A DNA stretch of 64,000 bases. Origin: Moorena producens 3L (GTDB lineage: Bacteria > Cyanobacteriota > Cyanobacteriia > Cyanobacteriales > Coleofasciculaceae). Each line of letters opens with the position of its first letter. Position 1 is the stretch's first letter. Below, piece after piece: positions 8,685-17,873 of the stretch. The position numbers were made by a program, and so were the translations under genes. The notes under the pieces are model-generated. The model was not told the DNA's origin. It made no database searches and saw only the letters and a program-made list of their open reading frames with translations. The stretch lies in NCBI RefSeq assembly GCF_000211815.1, contig NZ_GL890944.1, positions 17,923 through 81,922 of the forward strand. The letters are read 5' to 3'.

Positions 8685-10322
8685 TTAGTTTAAATTTTTA
8701 ATATTAACTTTAATAGTGTCCCAGCGAAATTGGTCTAGTTTGTCCCGTTGATCGAAAAAGTATTCTTCTAGATATGGCTCAATTTCCCTTTGCCAGATAT
8801 ATTCAATTTCCTCAGCTATTGTTTCTACTAGAAAAAAAGAGATTCCGAGGGAGTAGTTAGGATCTGCGATCGCATTATTTATTTGTTCGAGTATCTTAAT
8901 CAATCCATTAACTGGAAAATCCGTTGTTTCGTGATATCGTCTTAGGATTTCATAGTTGGGATAGAGCCGAATAAATGCAAAGCGACGGCGAAATGCCTGA
9001 TCAACTAGAGCAATAGAACGGTCTGCCGTGTTCATAGTGCCGATGATCCGAACATTTTTCGGGATACTGAATAGTTGATTACTGCCAGCTAAGGGAATTT
9101 TTTGACCCCGGTACTCTAGTAGATACAATAATTCTCCAAACACACTAGCGAGGTTAGCACGATTAATTTCATCGATGATTATAACACAAATTCCTTGCCG
9201 AGATTCAGCTTTATTACAGAATTCTATAAATCTGCCTGGAACTAGAGGATATCTCAATTCCCCATTTTGACTTTGTGGACGGATACCTTGAATAAAGTCT
9301 TCATAGGAATAGGCAGGATGGAATTGGACAAGTTCTGTGAATCCATCACTTCCACTGATTAAATGGTTAGCAATTTTTTGAGCACTATAGGTTTTACCTG
9401 TACCTGGTGGACCGTAAAAAATTCCTTGTCCTTTGCGTTCAATAGCACGTATCCATGCCTCTAACTCTGCTATATCAAAACCAGTATCTTTAGCACATTC
9501 GCTTACCGTATACTCCCCTGGTAACGCCATCCTTGAACCATCAGAGGTAAATTCGATCGCCTCCTCTACTCTTCGGAGTTCCTTACCCGAAAAATTATAC
9601 CCTTTAACCGCAACCAACCAGTAGCAAAACATATCGAATAAATCATTATCCCTGAGCACTGGTACACCAGGTTGATGCATAGTGTTATCTAATGCTTTAA
9701 TCAGCTTCAATCCTGCAGCATTTGCCGCTGGATAATCTGTCAGTCTCTTTTCGTAGGATGTATTAACAAAATAATTTATAACCTGTCGAGAACTATCATT
9801 GATTAACAGAAACCTATCTGGTTGCAGCCCATTGAGGAGATTCGTCAGCATTTCCGTGGGAAAACCTTTAGAGTATTCCCCTGTAGAAAACTGATCACAA
9901 GCTGCTGATAACTGATTAGGATGCTTAGTGCAGCGACCAACAAATTCAAGAATGTCGTAACCAATCTGCTCTACTAACCTTTGTATCCATTTCTGCTGAT
10001 ATCTCAGTTTTAATGGCAATCGTAATTCTAAATAATTATCACGTTTTCTAGGAATAGTTAGTATCCATGAACCATCACCCTCACCATATGGACTATTCAA
10101 GGTAATCGCCAATTCTCTATCAGGGAATAGCTGAAACAGTATCGGTTCGGTTATAGCTTCTCCCGACTCTACCATAGCAAAGATTGCTTCAAAATTCCGA
10201 CACCAAAGGCGACGCTGCTCTTTGTAGGTTGCCATGTGACTTAACCCAACCGGTGTGTAGGGATATGAACTGATAAATTCCTCAAATAGACTGACCAATT
10301 CAGCTTTCTTATCCCCTACCAT
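8685..10322 (-). CDS. mcrB: McrB-type AAA+ GTPase
   Basis: The motor subunit of an McrBC-type IV restriction system, about 545 residues. The C-terminal half has Walker A GPPGTGKT (near residue 310), Walker B VIIIDEINRA, the McrB signature GTMNTADRS and the sensor/arginine-finger region DQAFRRRFAF. The N-terminal 270 residues are the variable target-recognition region and do not resemble a named domain to me. ATG 10322 is preferred because AGGTGG lies 4 nt upstream; GTG 10331 in the same frame would overlap it. Confidence 0.9.
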   Translation of the reverse strand: MVGDKKAELVSLFEEFISSYPYTPVGLSHMATYKEQRRLWCRNFEAIFAMVESGEAITEPILFQLFPDRELAITLNSPYGEGDGSWILTIPRKRDNYLELRLPLKLRYQQKWIQRLVEQIGYDILEFVGRCTKHPNQLSAACDQFSTGEYSKGFPTEMLTNLLNGLQPDRFLLINDSSRQVINYFVNTSYEKRLTDYPAANAAGLKLIKALDNTMHQPGVPVLRDNDLFDMFCYWLVAVKGYNFSGKELRRVEEAIEFTSDGSRMALPGEYTVSECAKDTGFDIAELEAWIRAIERKGQGIFYGPPGTGKTYSAQKIANHLISGSDGFTELVQFHPAYSYEDFIQGIRPQSQNGELRYPLVPGRFIEFCNKAESRQGICVIIIDEINRANLASVFGELLYLLEYRGQKIPLAGSNQLFSIPKNVRIIGTMNTADRSIALVDQAFRRRFAFIRLYPNYEILRRYHETTDFPVNGLIKILEQINNAIADPNYSLGISFFLVETIAEEIEYIWQREIEPYLEEYFFDQRDKLDQFRWDTIKVNIKNLN

Positions 10323-10331
10323 ACTATCCAC

Positions 10332-10475
10332 CTAATTTTTTTTAGAACATGTTTGATAAATTCTAGACTGTTAGTTAGTTAGTCATTGATTATCATTCAT
10401 GGGTTATTGCATTGCTATTATCCATTATCGATTCTCCATGACCCATTACCAAATCTATTCTTAGCAAAGATTTAG
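10332..10475. other. short gap inside the McrBC block
   Basis: It contains simple repeats built from CATTGATTATC and TTACCAA-like units. I see no clear terminator, so the four genes on either side could still be one operon. Confidence 0.3.
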
Positions 10476-10946
10476 CTAATTGATATAATGCTCTGACCTA
10501 ATTTCCATTTTATCCTCTACAATAGACTTAAGATACTCAAATTCCCTAGTCGTTAAGTAATGATAAGATTGTGGAGGTCTAAAGTTAGCCCATTTTGCTC
10601 TCAAATCTTGTAAGGTTACTGGTGGCTCAAAATGTTCTATGAGTTTTAAGCAGATCCCATAACCGACGGCGGCTTCCTCATAATACTCATTAAAATCTTT
10701 TTTTTCTATCCCAGCATTGTCTTTTACTTTATACCAAAGGTTATCCGGGCGGTCTTGAATAACGTCTTCCACTTCAAAAAAACCCGATAAAACCTTATCT
10801 GGAGCGGAGACATAAACCACAACAATATCCCCTGCTTCTAATCGAGGACGCACCCGACGAAGTTCAATTTTTTTGGTTCCATTGAATAATTGACTAGCAT
10901 ATTTAGGACGAATTGATAATAACAACACATTGGGCATTGTTAACAC
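10476..10946 (-). CDS. ASCH/PUA-like domain protein
   Basis: 156 residues. The N-terminal half (LLLSIRPKYASQLFNGTKKIELRRVRPRLEAGDIVVVYVS, then GFFEVEDVI) matches the ASCH type of PUA-like barrel, a fold that binds RNA or modified bases. The C-terminus is helical and charged. It starts with GTG overlapping the TAG stop of the upstream GNAT-PIN gene by one base; ATG 10937 is an alternative. Lying between that gene and mcrB, it may recognise modified nucleic acid in the same system, though this is inference from position. Confidence 0.7.
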   Translation of the reverse strand: MLTMPNVLLLSIRPKYASQLFNGTKKIELRRVRPRLEAGDIVVVYVSAPDKVLSGFFEVEDVIQDRPDNLWYKVKDNAGIEKKDFNEYYEEAAVGYGICLKLIEHFEPPVTLQDLRAKWANFRPPQSYHYLTTREFEYLKSIVEDKMEIRSEHYIN

Positions 10947-13087
10947 TACTTATTTGGGGTGCCTTCTCTATATATCATTGTAAATTGTTCCTGTTCAATC
11001 CGCAACGGTGATTGAACTGTTACACGCTTACCAAGTATTTCTTTAATTTCAGCCAAATTTATAGGATTTTTAAACAGTTCAGTATTACTAAATCGAAGGG
11101 CCATCAGCTTTTTATTAGGATCATTTTTGGTAAGCTTCATTAAATCTTCTAATTCATATACACCCAATCTGCGAAACTGTTGATGGAGATTTTTAGGTTT
11201 GTTGACGACTACTTCATCAAGTCTAGAGCAAGCTCTTACCTGTCCTGTGCCACAATAGTTTTTATTATAGCTTACATACCAAATAATTCTACCAACAACC
11301 CCTGGTTTTAAGCCACCATTACCTCTATGGCTTCGATAATAGACAAGTTCACGTTTTAGCGCCAGATCAGTTTCCGATCTCAATAGGAGCTGGTTAGCTA
11401 AGTCTTCATCGAATAATTCCTTTGCCCATTCTGCTTGAATAGGAATGATTATAGTAGGAAGGTCAGCATCAATAATTTTTGCTGGCCACAGTATGCGTTC
11501 AACGTCTATAGTTGTTTTTACCGCTTTGGTTAAATTATCAGTTTTGAGGGTTTCAGCAATTTTTAGACAAAAATTATAATCCGGACTTAGATTAGCTAAA
11601 TTAGTGAGATAGTCGGATAATTCTGTCGCCGTAACCGCAACCGCAAGATTGGCATTTAAATAACCATCCTTAACTTTAAAAAAAGCATCATCTTGAATAG
11701 CGCTAAGAATAGTTTGATTCAAATAAGGTTCAGTAATTCGTGTAAATGGCAGATTTTTACTTACTGACAGGGATATAAACCAAAAAATTAAGTAACGCGC
11801 TATTGTTTCTTCAAGATGACCTGATCTAACCCGAAAAATTGGCACCTTTAACTCATGAGTTTTATCGGTATGATACGCAATTAAAGCTAGGGGAGTATTG
11901 TTTTTGGGAGTATTTTTTGACTGCAGAATAATATAACAATTAAATTTATCGGTATTAGCAATAATATAGCCCAGCCTTCCTTGAAAATCACTAAGTTTTT
12001 CTCCCTTAGCAGCAATCAAAAACCTTTGACTCAAGAAAGGTACCTGATCTAATTTATGAACAACTTGTCTAGTGATACCTGTGCCTGCTAAGCGTACAGG
12101 CTGATAGTTAATATATTCGTGAAGGTAATCTAGCTTAACAATTAAACTAGTAGGACTAAGGATTGATAAGTTAAATTCCTCATTGATAGCATCTGCGATC
12201 GCTAGTATTTGTGAATTACGAGTCAAAAAAAATGGTGCATCTGAAGCTATGGCTATAGCTAACTGACGCTGTTGAGATTCATTGATAGTTACCTGAGTTG
12301 ATAACAAAACCTTGGTTAGAGCGCGACAAGCTGTTTCAAAGTCTTTCTGATTGTAGGGGAGTTGAGTAAAGGTATCGGCTAACTGGCGTTTACTATTCCT
12401 TTGTTTAGTATCATCAATAGTATTGATGACCTTAAATATTTCATTAGTTATACATAACTCCAAGTCAGGTTGTAACCAATCAGCTAGTAGAGAGTCAGAT
12501 TCTGCCTTTGACCTAGCTTCATCTCCTTGCAAGTCAAAAAACACGCTGGTATCAATGACTGCACATAATTTAGACTCAAGTTTTTGGGTAGCAACCGTAG
12601 AAAATAGGGTAGGATGGTCGTGATCGCGCCACCAAACGGTAAGTAGTTTTCCATCCTTGCTCCTTCCGGGTTTTTCAGCCAAAGGAACAAAGTCTAAGTG
12701 AGACCACATTCTCTCTAATCCATAATCACGACGGCATTTGAGTTTAATGCCGTAAAAGTCCTGAGTATTCTGACTTAGATAATTAACTAGCTTTCTAGCA
12801 ATACCGTTACCACGCCATGATGGCTCGATGCATAGATGAACAAGAACGATGATATTATGTCTACGCACCTTCCGGTATAACAAATAACCGGTACACTTTT
12901 TTTCAGGAGTCAGAGCCACAAGTATTTGACGACTGAGTGCGTGTTGATCAAAAGCTCCTTCAGGAAAATGACCAAGAGTGGTTGCGTGTGCTCGTCCCAA
13001 AGCCTTGACTGTCCTTAGGTGCAGGGATTTTTCATCAATTGTTTCAATTTGAAGCTGTATCTCTTGTGTCACTTTACCAATTACCAA
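10946..13087 (-). CDS. GNAT acetyltransferase-PIN nuclease-like multidomain protein
   Basis: 713 residues. About 20-155 is a GNAT acetyltransferase fold, with acetyl-CoA loop EPSWRGNGIARKL and FVPLAEKPG. About 176-320 is PIN-like: VIDTSVFFDL (first acids), ITNEIFKVIN (Glu), and SDAPFFLTRN near the end, the usual acidic set for a metal-dependent RNase. About 330-560 I do not recognise. About 600-713 (ELVYYRSHRGNG, GRIIWYVSY, LDEVVVNKP, LMALRFSNTELF) looks like another PUA/EVE-type domain. The gene is followed with 1-nt overlap by the ASCH gene, so they form a pair, placed at the head of the McrBC block. A toxin or defence role is inference. Confidence 0.7.
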   Translation of the reverse strand: MVIGKVTQEIQLQIETIDEKSLHLRTVKALGRAHATTLGHFPEGAFDQHALSRQILVALTPEKKCTGYLLYRKVRRHNIIVLVHLCIEPSWRGNGIARKLVNYLSQNTQDFYGIKLKCRRDYGLERMWSHLDFVPLAEKPGRSKDGKLLTVWWRDHDHPTLFSTVATQKLESKLCAVIDTSVFFDLQGDEARSKAESDSLLADWLQPDLELCITNEIFKVINTIDDTKQRNSKRQLADTFTQLPYNQKDFETACRALTKVLLSTQVTINESQQRQLAIAIASDAPFFLTRNSQILAIADAINEEFNLSILSPTSLIVKLDYLHEYINYQPVRLAGTGITRQVVHKLDQVPFLSQRFLIAAKGEKLSDFQGRLGYIIANTDKFNCYIILQSKNTPKNNTPLALIAYHTDKTHELKVPIFRVRSGHLEETIARYLIFWFISLSVSKNLPFTRITEPYLNQTILSAIQDDAFFKVKDGYLNANLAVAVTATELSDYLTNLANLSPDYNFCLKIAETLKTDNLTKAVKTTIDVERILWPAKIIDADLPTIIIPIQAEWAKELFDEDLANQLLLRSETDLALKRELVYYRSHRGNGGLKPGVVGRIIWYVSYNKNYCGTGQVRACSRLDEVVVNKPKNLHQQFRRLGVYELEDLMKLTKNDPNKKLMALRFSNTELFKNPINLAEIKEILGKRVTVQSPLRIEQEQFTMIYREGTPNK

Positions 13088-13158
13088 TTACCAATGGCCA
13101 ATTACCAATTACTATGCATGCAATCGACCCTATTGTACGTGATTAAGCATACCTAATC

Positions 13159-13536
13159 TTACTGGTTAGAAGGAAACCACTTTTGCTCTAGGTTGGTGAG
13201 TTCTCCGTCTTCCTGTAATTGCAAAATAATTCGGTTGATTGGCTCACGATAATGACTACCTTGAGGCAAAACTATGCCGTAGTCTTGTTCAGCAAACAAC
13301 TCACCCACAATCTGGTATTCTCGGTTTTGTGACGTTTGGTAAAGTAACCTTGGTGAATCATAAACTAAAGCCTGCACTTGCCCCGCTTTGAGAGCTTTGT
13401 ATGCATCTTCCACCTGGTCAAATTCAATTAGCTTGACTGGCTGTTGATTCATATATCTGGCAGAGGTCGTGTCTGCGACAGTACCAACCTGTTTTCCGAA
13501 TAGATCGATAAGATCAGAAATATTCGATTCAAGTAG
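13159..13536 (-). pseudogene. C-terminal fragment of a family 3 solute-binding protein
   Basis: The readable frame runs from 13536 without a start codon through ATG 13452 to 13159. It encodes ISDLIDLFGKQVGTVADTTSA, FDQVEDAYKALKAGQVQALVYD, and the final LEQKWF. This is the last half of a periplasmic amino-acid-type binding domain (or glutamate-receptor-like channel). An in-frame TAA and unrelated DNA lie upstream, so the N-terminal lobe is lost. Confidence 0.7.
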
Positions 13537-13927
13537 TTATATACAATTAAACTTGACTGTTAAGATCAGGTATAGCGCTACGCGCAAGGCAAGAGACAAG
13601 AGGCAAGAGGAAAAAGTTGACTACAACAGCTTTTGCTGCTTGTATCAATATTCTAACTTTAATGCGTAGTGCTATATTAGACAAGGGTAAACGGTTCACA
13701 TAAAGAGTTTTATCAACGTTAATAAACGTAACCAGTAACATAGTTACGTTTAATTATGTCTATAGGCATAAAAAAAATAGCTTAAATTTAACTGGTTTTA
13801 TCCCTAGATAAAGGAGGCTAACAAAATACTTTGTTAGCCTCCTTTCTAAAAAAAATAACTTGTATAGATTAATGATTAATGGGTCATCGTAAACTAGCAA
13901 TTACCAATTCAAAATTACCGATTCCCA
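13537..13927. other. non-coding gap with a perfect stem-loop
   Basis: Between the binding-protein fragment and the amidase. 13810-13825 (AAAGGAGGCTAACAAA) is perfectly complementary to 13830-13845, a 16-bp stem with a 4-nt loop. There is no T-run on either side, so it may be a terminator of unusual form or a mobile palindrome. The rest shows only short repeats. Confidence 0.5.
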
Positions 13928-15100
13928 TTAGTCAAGATTCAAAGTAGACCAAGTTATAGAACCCACAATCCCATCAGCATATAATCCTTTCGCTTTCTGA
14001 TAAGCAATCACCGCAGCTTTTGTCCGAGAGCCAAAATCCCCATCCGTTGCACCAGCATAAAATCCTTGGGTTTGGAGCCGCTGCTGTAGTTCCTCTACTT
14101 CTGAGCCAACTGCTCCTTCAATTAAAGGAAGATAGCCAGATGAGGGTTTATCACTACGCCATCTTTCTGAAAACTCTTCCAAGACTTCTTTTGGTAGTTG
14201 TTTTTGTAGCCACTCAATCGCTTGTTTTTGGTGAGGTAAGCCACGATAATACTTGTAGGTGTTCACGATAACCACAGGCTGGCGCTTCTTGTTACCTGGT
14301 TCAGAAGGAGATTTCTCTGATGGTTTAGAAGAACTTTTCAGTGCGTCCCAGGTCTTTGATCCCACTAATCCATTGGGATTGAGTCCCTCAAACTTCTGAA
14401 AGGAAATCACTGCTTTGGTGGTAGCAGGACCAAAAATGCCATCAACTGGACCGGGACTAAACCCTTGAGTTTGGAGGGATTGCTGTAGCTCTTTGACTTT
14501 CAGACCAGTGTCTCCTTCTCTGAGATAGTCTTCAACTGAGGAGCCAAGGCGCTGACGAACTTCTCGGCGCAACCGAGGCAATTGACTGTATAACCAATCC
14601 CCAGGACATTGGGTTGGTGAAAAGTCTCGATGTCCTTTAATATTATCTGGGCTAATCTTGGTAGTTTTGCAAATCGAAACACATAAATCTACCAAACTTT
14701 TCCATTGTTTGGCATTCATCCGGTAGCTGATAAAGGTGCCTTCATTTTCAATTCCCGGTGACTGGTTACCTAGGGTACTACCAGCATGAGCAGAGCTGAC
14801 AGAACGTCCTTTTTTAATCGCTGATAAGGAACCCTGTCTACCTTCGAGTAAATATCCACCCGTGGTATTCAAAAAGTTGTGACCTGAGTCATCCCAGCCA
14901 AAGCCGTCCATGTGGGATTTTTGAATACTCCTAGCCAAACTTCTGGAGCCCCATAAGGTTCCTTTGGATAGATCATTCGGGGCATTGGGAGTAGCAGTAT
15001 GGTGAATAATAATATATCGTGGTCTAGTAGTATCTGGCCATTTTTTTGGGGGTTTAGCTCCCCATTCTTTTGCTGAAATGACACTAGCAGTGAAAGACAT
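13928..15100 (-). CDS. N-acetylmuramoyl-L-alanine amidase with two peptidoglycan-binding domains
   Basis: About 390 residues. The Amidase_2/PGRP domain has IIIHHTATPN (zinc His), SSAHAGSTLG (zinc His) and GHRDFSPTQCPG (third ligand Cys). Two PG_binding_1 repeats follow: LREGDTGLKVKELQQSL...DGIFGPATTKAVISFQ and EGAVGSEVEELQQRL...DGDFGSRTKAAVIAYQ. It cleaves the amide bond between muramic acid and the stem peptide. ATG 15100 (MSFTASVISAKEWGAKPP) with GGAG upstream is preferred; the frame stays open to TTG 15202, but those 34 residues look unrelated. No signal peptide is seen from the preferred start. Confidence 0.85.
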   Translation of the reverse strand: MSFTASVISAKEWGAKPPKKWPDTTRPRYIIIHHTATPNAPNDLSKGTLWGSRSLARSIQKSHMDGFGWDDSGHNFLNTTGGYLLEGRQGSLSAIKKGRSVSSAHAGSTLGNQSPGIENEGTFISYRMNAKQWKSLVDLCVSICKTTKISPDNIKGHRDFSPTQCPGDWLYSQLPRLRREVRQRLGSSVEDYLREGDTGLKVKELQQSLQTQGFSPGPVDGIFGPATTKAVISFQKFEGLNPNGLVGSKTWDALKSSSKPSEKSPSEPGNKKRQPVVIVNTYKYYRGLPHQKQAIEWLQKQLPKEVLEEFSERWRSDKPSSGYLPLIEGAVGSEVEELQQRLQTQGFYAGATDGDFGSRTKAAVIAYQKAKGLYADGIVGSITWSTLNLD

Positions 15101-15251
15101 ATTGACTTGCGGTCTCCAGTTATAATAGTTTACTAGTGGGCTCCTCGGAATAGGATGCGAGCAATTAACCAAACTATGGATTTGGCTGAGGTGGATTGGC
15201 AACTATTCCTGACTGGATTCTAGCCTTCAATTGCGATTATCATCTATGGCA

Positions 15252-15308
15252 GGTCAGTGTTCAGCGATCAGCGATCAGCGATCAGCGATCAGCGATCAGC
15301 GATCAGCT
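15252..15308. repeat. heptamer tandem repeat (CAGCGAT)n
   Basis: About seven copies of the 7-nt unit CAGCGAT, ending in CAGCTGATGCGC. This is the heptanucleotide tandem class (STRR) known from filamentous cyanobacteria. The rest of 15203-15624 holds related fragments and no gene. Confidence 0.85.
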
Positions 15309-15624
15309 GATGCGCACCCTACTTGAGGTGCTTTTGAATAAAAGAGGTAAGCTTTGGGCTTTGACGACGCTACTTAAGGTGCGAACAGCTTTTGAATAAA
15401 ATAAGCTGACGGCTGACAGCACCTCAAGTAGCGTGAGCCTTGACCTATGGCCACGCTACGCGAATGGCTCACGGCTGAATGCTTACTATAGCAGTTCTCA
15501 ATGCTTTTGAAGGTCACAGTTTAGGGTCAACGGTCAAGAAACACCATTTGCACTTCAATGCTGTTGACCTAGTCAACTTAGAAATAGTATTCAATTAAGT
15601 AGGTCAACCACAAGTAAGTAAACC

Positions 15625-15909
15625 ATGCCAAAAGCAATCTGGAACGGAGCGTTACTAGCCGAGAGCGACGAATGTGTGGTGGTGGAAGGCAATCAATACT
15701 TTCCCCGCGACTCCATCAACAAGCAGTATTTCAAGGAAAGTAGTACCCACACAACCTGTTCTTGGAAAGGTCAAGCTAACTATTATACCATAGTTGTGAA
15801 TGGTAAAGAAAATAAGGATGCAGCCTGGTATTACCCCAGTACCAAGGAGAAGGCGAAACCAATTGAAGGGTATGTTGCCTTCCGGGGCGGGGTGAAAGTT
15901 GAGGTGTAG
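15625..15909 (+). CDS. DUF427 domain protein
   Basis: 94 residues covering the whole DUF427 domain: MPKAIWNGALLAESDECVVVEGNQYF, TTCSWKGQANYYTIVVNGKENKDAAWYYP, and FRGGVKVEV. The Cys-Ser-Trp-Lys-Gly and Trp-Tyr-Tyr-Pro patches are typical. It is a small soluble beta-rich protein of unknown function. Confidence 0.85.
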   Translation: MPKAIWNGALLAESDECVVVEGNQYFPRDSINKQYFKESSTHTTCSWKGQANYYTIVVNGKENKDAAWYYPSTKEKAKPIEGYVAFRGGVKVEV

Positions 15910-16005
15910 ATGATAAAGGGGGTTTTTAACCGGGATTTGGGAAAATTTTCCCCAGCAGTTGCTATAAAGGCTATAATTTATGCTATGATATAAATCGCAA
16001 GGTAA

Positions 16006-16087
16006 GCGGACGTGGCGGAATTGGTAGACGCGCTAGATTTAGGTTCTAGTGTCGCAAGACGTGAAGGTTCAAGTCCTTTCGTCCGCA
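16006..16087 (+). tRNA. tRNA-Leu (TAG)
   Basis: 82-nt class II tRNA. The acceptor is GCGGACG/CGTCCGC, the anticodon stem is CTAGA/TCTAG around TTTAGGT (anticodon TAG), there is a long variable arm, and the T loop is GTTCAAGTC. CCA is not encoded. Confidence 0.95.
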
Positions 16088-16092
16088 TCTAA

Positions 16093-16140
16093 AGGTGCGA
16101 CCCGTGGCGAATTAAATTCGCCACGGGTCGCACCTCTTTT
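16093..16140 (+). terminator. perfect 21-bp palindrome plus T-run after tRNA-Leu
   Basis: AGGTGCGACCCGTGGCGAAT and its exact complement with a single-base centre, then CTTTT. Its position 5 nt after the tRNA suggests a terminator. The same palindrome core (GTGGCGAATTAAATTCGCCA) recurs at about 59797-59825, so it is also a dispersed repeat. Confidence 0.65.
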
Positions 16141-16193
16141 ATGCATAGCTGACTAACCATAAAGGCTCCACTCTCCTTAGGTTTCGTCTCCAG
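16141..16193 (-). repeat. half copy of the covarying hairpin element (copy A)
   Basis: The minus strand reads GGAGACGAAACCTAAGGAGA, then GTGGAGCC and the loop TTTATGGTTAGTCAGCTATG, and then stops. The second arm is missing, replaced by the tRNA-Leu palindrome. It is related to the full copies at 46303, 47284 and 52942. Confidence 0.75.
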
Positions 16194-16215
16194 GGATGAA
16201 TTTCCCCTCAAGTAT

Positions 16216-16383
16216 TTAAGGGAGTAAGCCAGTCTTCCCCAAAGCTTCCAAATACTCAGATAGTGTTAGACCTGCCCTGTCTGCCATCTCTTTTAGGCCG
16301 TCCCAGGCAGCATCTGTAGTTCTAACGGTATGTGATTTTTTCGCTTCTCCGTGTATTGGAGGGCGTCCAGTTCTTTTTCCCAT
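16216..16383 (-). CDS. small ribbon-helix-helix-like regulator next to tnpB
   Basis: 55 residues from ATG 16383: MGKRTGRPPIHGEAKKSHTV, then TDAAWDGLKEMADRAGLTLSEYLEALG. It has a basic tail and then a CopG/RHH-like helix pair. It is divergent from tnpB, with a palindrome GCTATA-ATTAA-TATAGC at 16409-16425 in the shared upstream region as a possible operator. Such small genes commonly accompany tnpB in cyanobacteria; autoregulation is inference. Confidence 0.65.
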   Translation of the reverse strand: MGKRTGRPPIHGEAKKSHTVRTTDAAWDGLKEMADRAGLTLSEYLEALGKTGLLP

Positions 16384-16446
16384 GTTCAAGACATCAGCAT
16401 TCCTAAAAGCTATAATTAATATAGCATGGATAAATAGGTCGAAACA

Positions 16447-17783
16447 ATGCAGTTCGGGTACAGGTACAAACTCAAGCCAAGCCGACAACAAAAAGCCACA
16501 ATGAATAGGTGGTTGGATATGTTGCGATCGCAGTATAATTACTTACTTAGAGATAGAATTGAATCTTTTGATCAAGCTAAAGCTCCTAGGTTAGGCAATT
16601 ACTGTGATCTAAAAAGTAAGAGTGAAGTGTGCCCGTTGACCTGTTCGGTTAGCAAATCTCACTCTGTTGGTTACCCATGGAAGAGTAATAAAAAGAACCC
16701 TAGAAGAACTGCTTACGAAGCTCAAAGTTCAAATTTGCCAATCCTTAAAAAGGAGAGACCTTGGTACAAGACTATTAACTCAACTGTTTTGCAACAGGCG
16801 CTAAGACAGTTGGATGTGGCTTTTTCTAAGTTCTTCAAAGGCGAATCTGGATATCCTAAGCCTAAGAGAATATCTAGATTCAGAAGTTTTAAATATTCCC
16901 CTGGGCAGGTCAAGGTAGATGGGAATCGGATTTACTTGCCAGGTATCGGATGGATGGGTTTCTTTAATTATCGTCCAATTCCCGAAGGGTTTAATGTTAA
17001 ATCTGTCACTGTTCGGCGTAAAGCTCGTGGATGGTTCGTAAGTCTTCAGATTGAAGACAATTCAATTCCAGTCCCTCCATTAAAAGCCAGGGATGAGATT
17101 AATCCTGAGCGAGTTAAAGGTTGTGACTTGGGGATTAAAAAGCTAATCAGCATTTCCACTGGGAAAATGATAGCTAACCCGGCACGGACAAAGTCTTTTA
17201 AGCGTAGAGAAAGGCGTCTGAAGCTAAGACAAAGAGCTGCCAGCAGAAAAAGAAAGGGTCTAAGAATAGAAGCAGGTCCTACTCCAAGGTGGCATCTCTC
17301 CATGAACGCATTACTAATAATCGTAATGCCTACCATTGGGAGACTGCCAATAAGTTAGTAGATGGTGCAGACGCTCTAATCTTTGAAGATTTAAACATCA
17401 GAGCGATGAAGTCTCGTTGCAAGCCTAAACCCAATGAAAATGGTGGGTACGATTCGGCAAAGCCGACGCTACGCGAACGCAATGGACAATCCGCAAAAAG
17501 AGGCTTAAATCGTTCAATATCTAATGCAGCTTGGGGAGAATTGGTCAATAAGATTGAGGCCGTGGCTGCAAAGTCAGGTATTCCAGTAATCAAAATAAAT
17601 CCCAAGCATACGTCTCAAAGGTGTCCAAAATGTCACCACACGAGTAAAGAGAACAGAAAAAAAGAAAAATTCCTTTGCACTAACTGTGGTCATTACAACG
17701 ACGCAGATGTAAATGGTGCAGTAAATATAAAAATTCGGGGTCTCAAAAAACTGGGAATTGACCCCACAAGACGCGCGCCTTAG
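16447..17783 (+). pseudogene. tnpB: frameshifted TnpB
   Basis: The first frame, 16447 to about 17285, covers the N-terminal and first RuvC part (VKGCDLGIKKLISIS). A one-base loss near 17285 (in CCAAGGTGGCATCTC) shifts reading to the second frame, which continues VASLHERITNNRNAYHWETA, LIFEDLN (Glu), the zinc knuckle CPKC...CTNC and DADVNGAVNI (third Asp). All motifs of a canonical TnpB are present across the two frames. About 10 codons after NENGGY (DSAKPTLRERNG) come from a GCTACGCGAAC-type small repeat inserted in frame. The last codons and stop lie in hairpin copy B. Confidence 0.85.
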
Positions 17784-17873
17784 AACAAGGCAGCCTTATT
17801 ACAACAACCTAGAACCTTTTACCCATAACCCTTTAACTATAAAGGCTGCCTTGTTCTTACGGTAACTTCAAAC
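17778..17873 (+). repeat. covarying hairpin element, copy B (loop inverted)
   Basis: CCTTAGA, with arms AGAACAAGGCAGCC / GGCTGCCTTGTTCT at 17782-17795 and 17844-17857, then TACGGTAACTTCAAAC. The loop starts TTATTACAAC and ends CTATAAA, the reverse complement of the loop in copies C and E. The left end GGAGACGAAA is missing. Confidence 0.85.

Noticed and set aside
13810..13845. Standard intrinsic terminator
   Set aside because: The stem is perfect but no T-run follows on either strand, so I list it only as a stem-loop.
17778..17873. Integron attC site
   Set aside because: The hairpin form is similar, but the GTTRRRY/RYYYAAC core pair and an integrase gene are absent.
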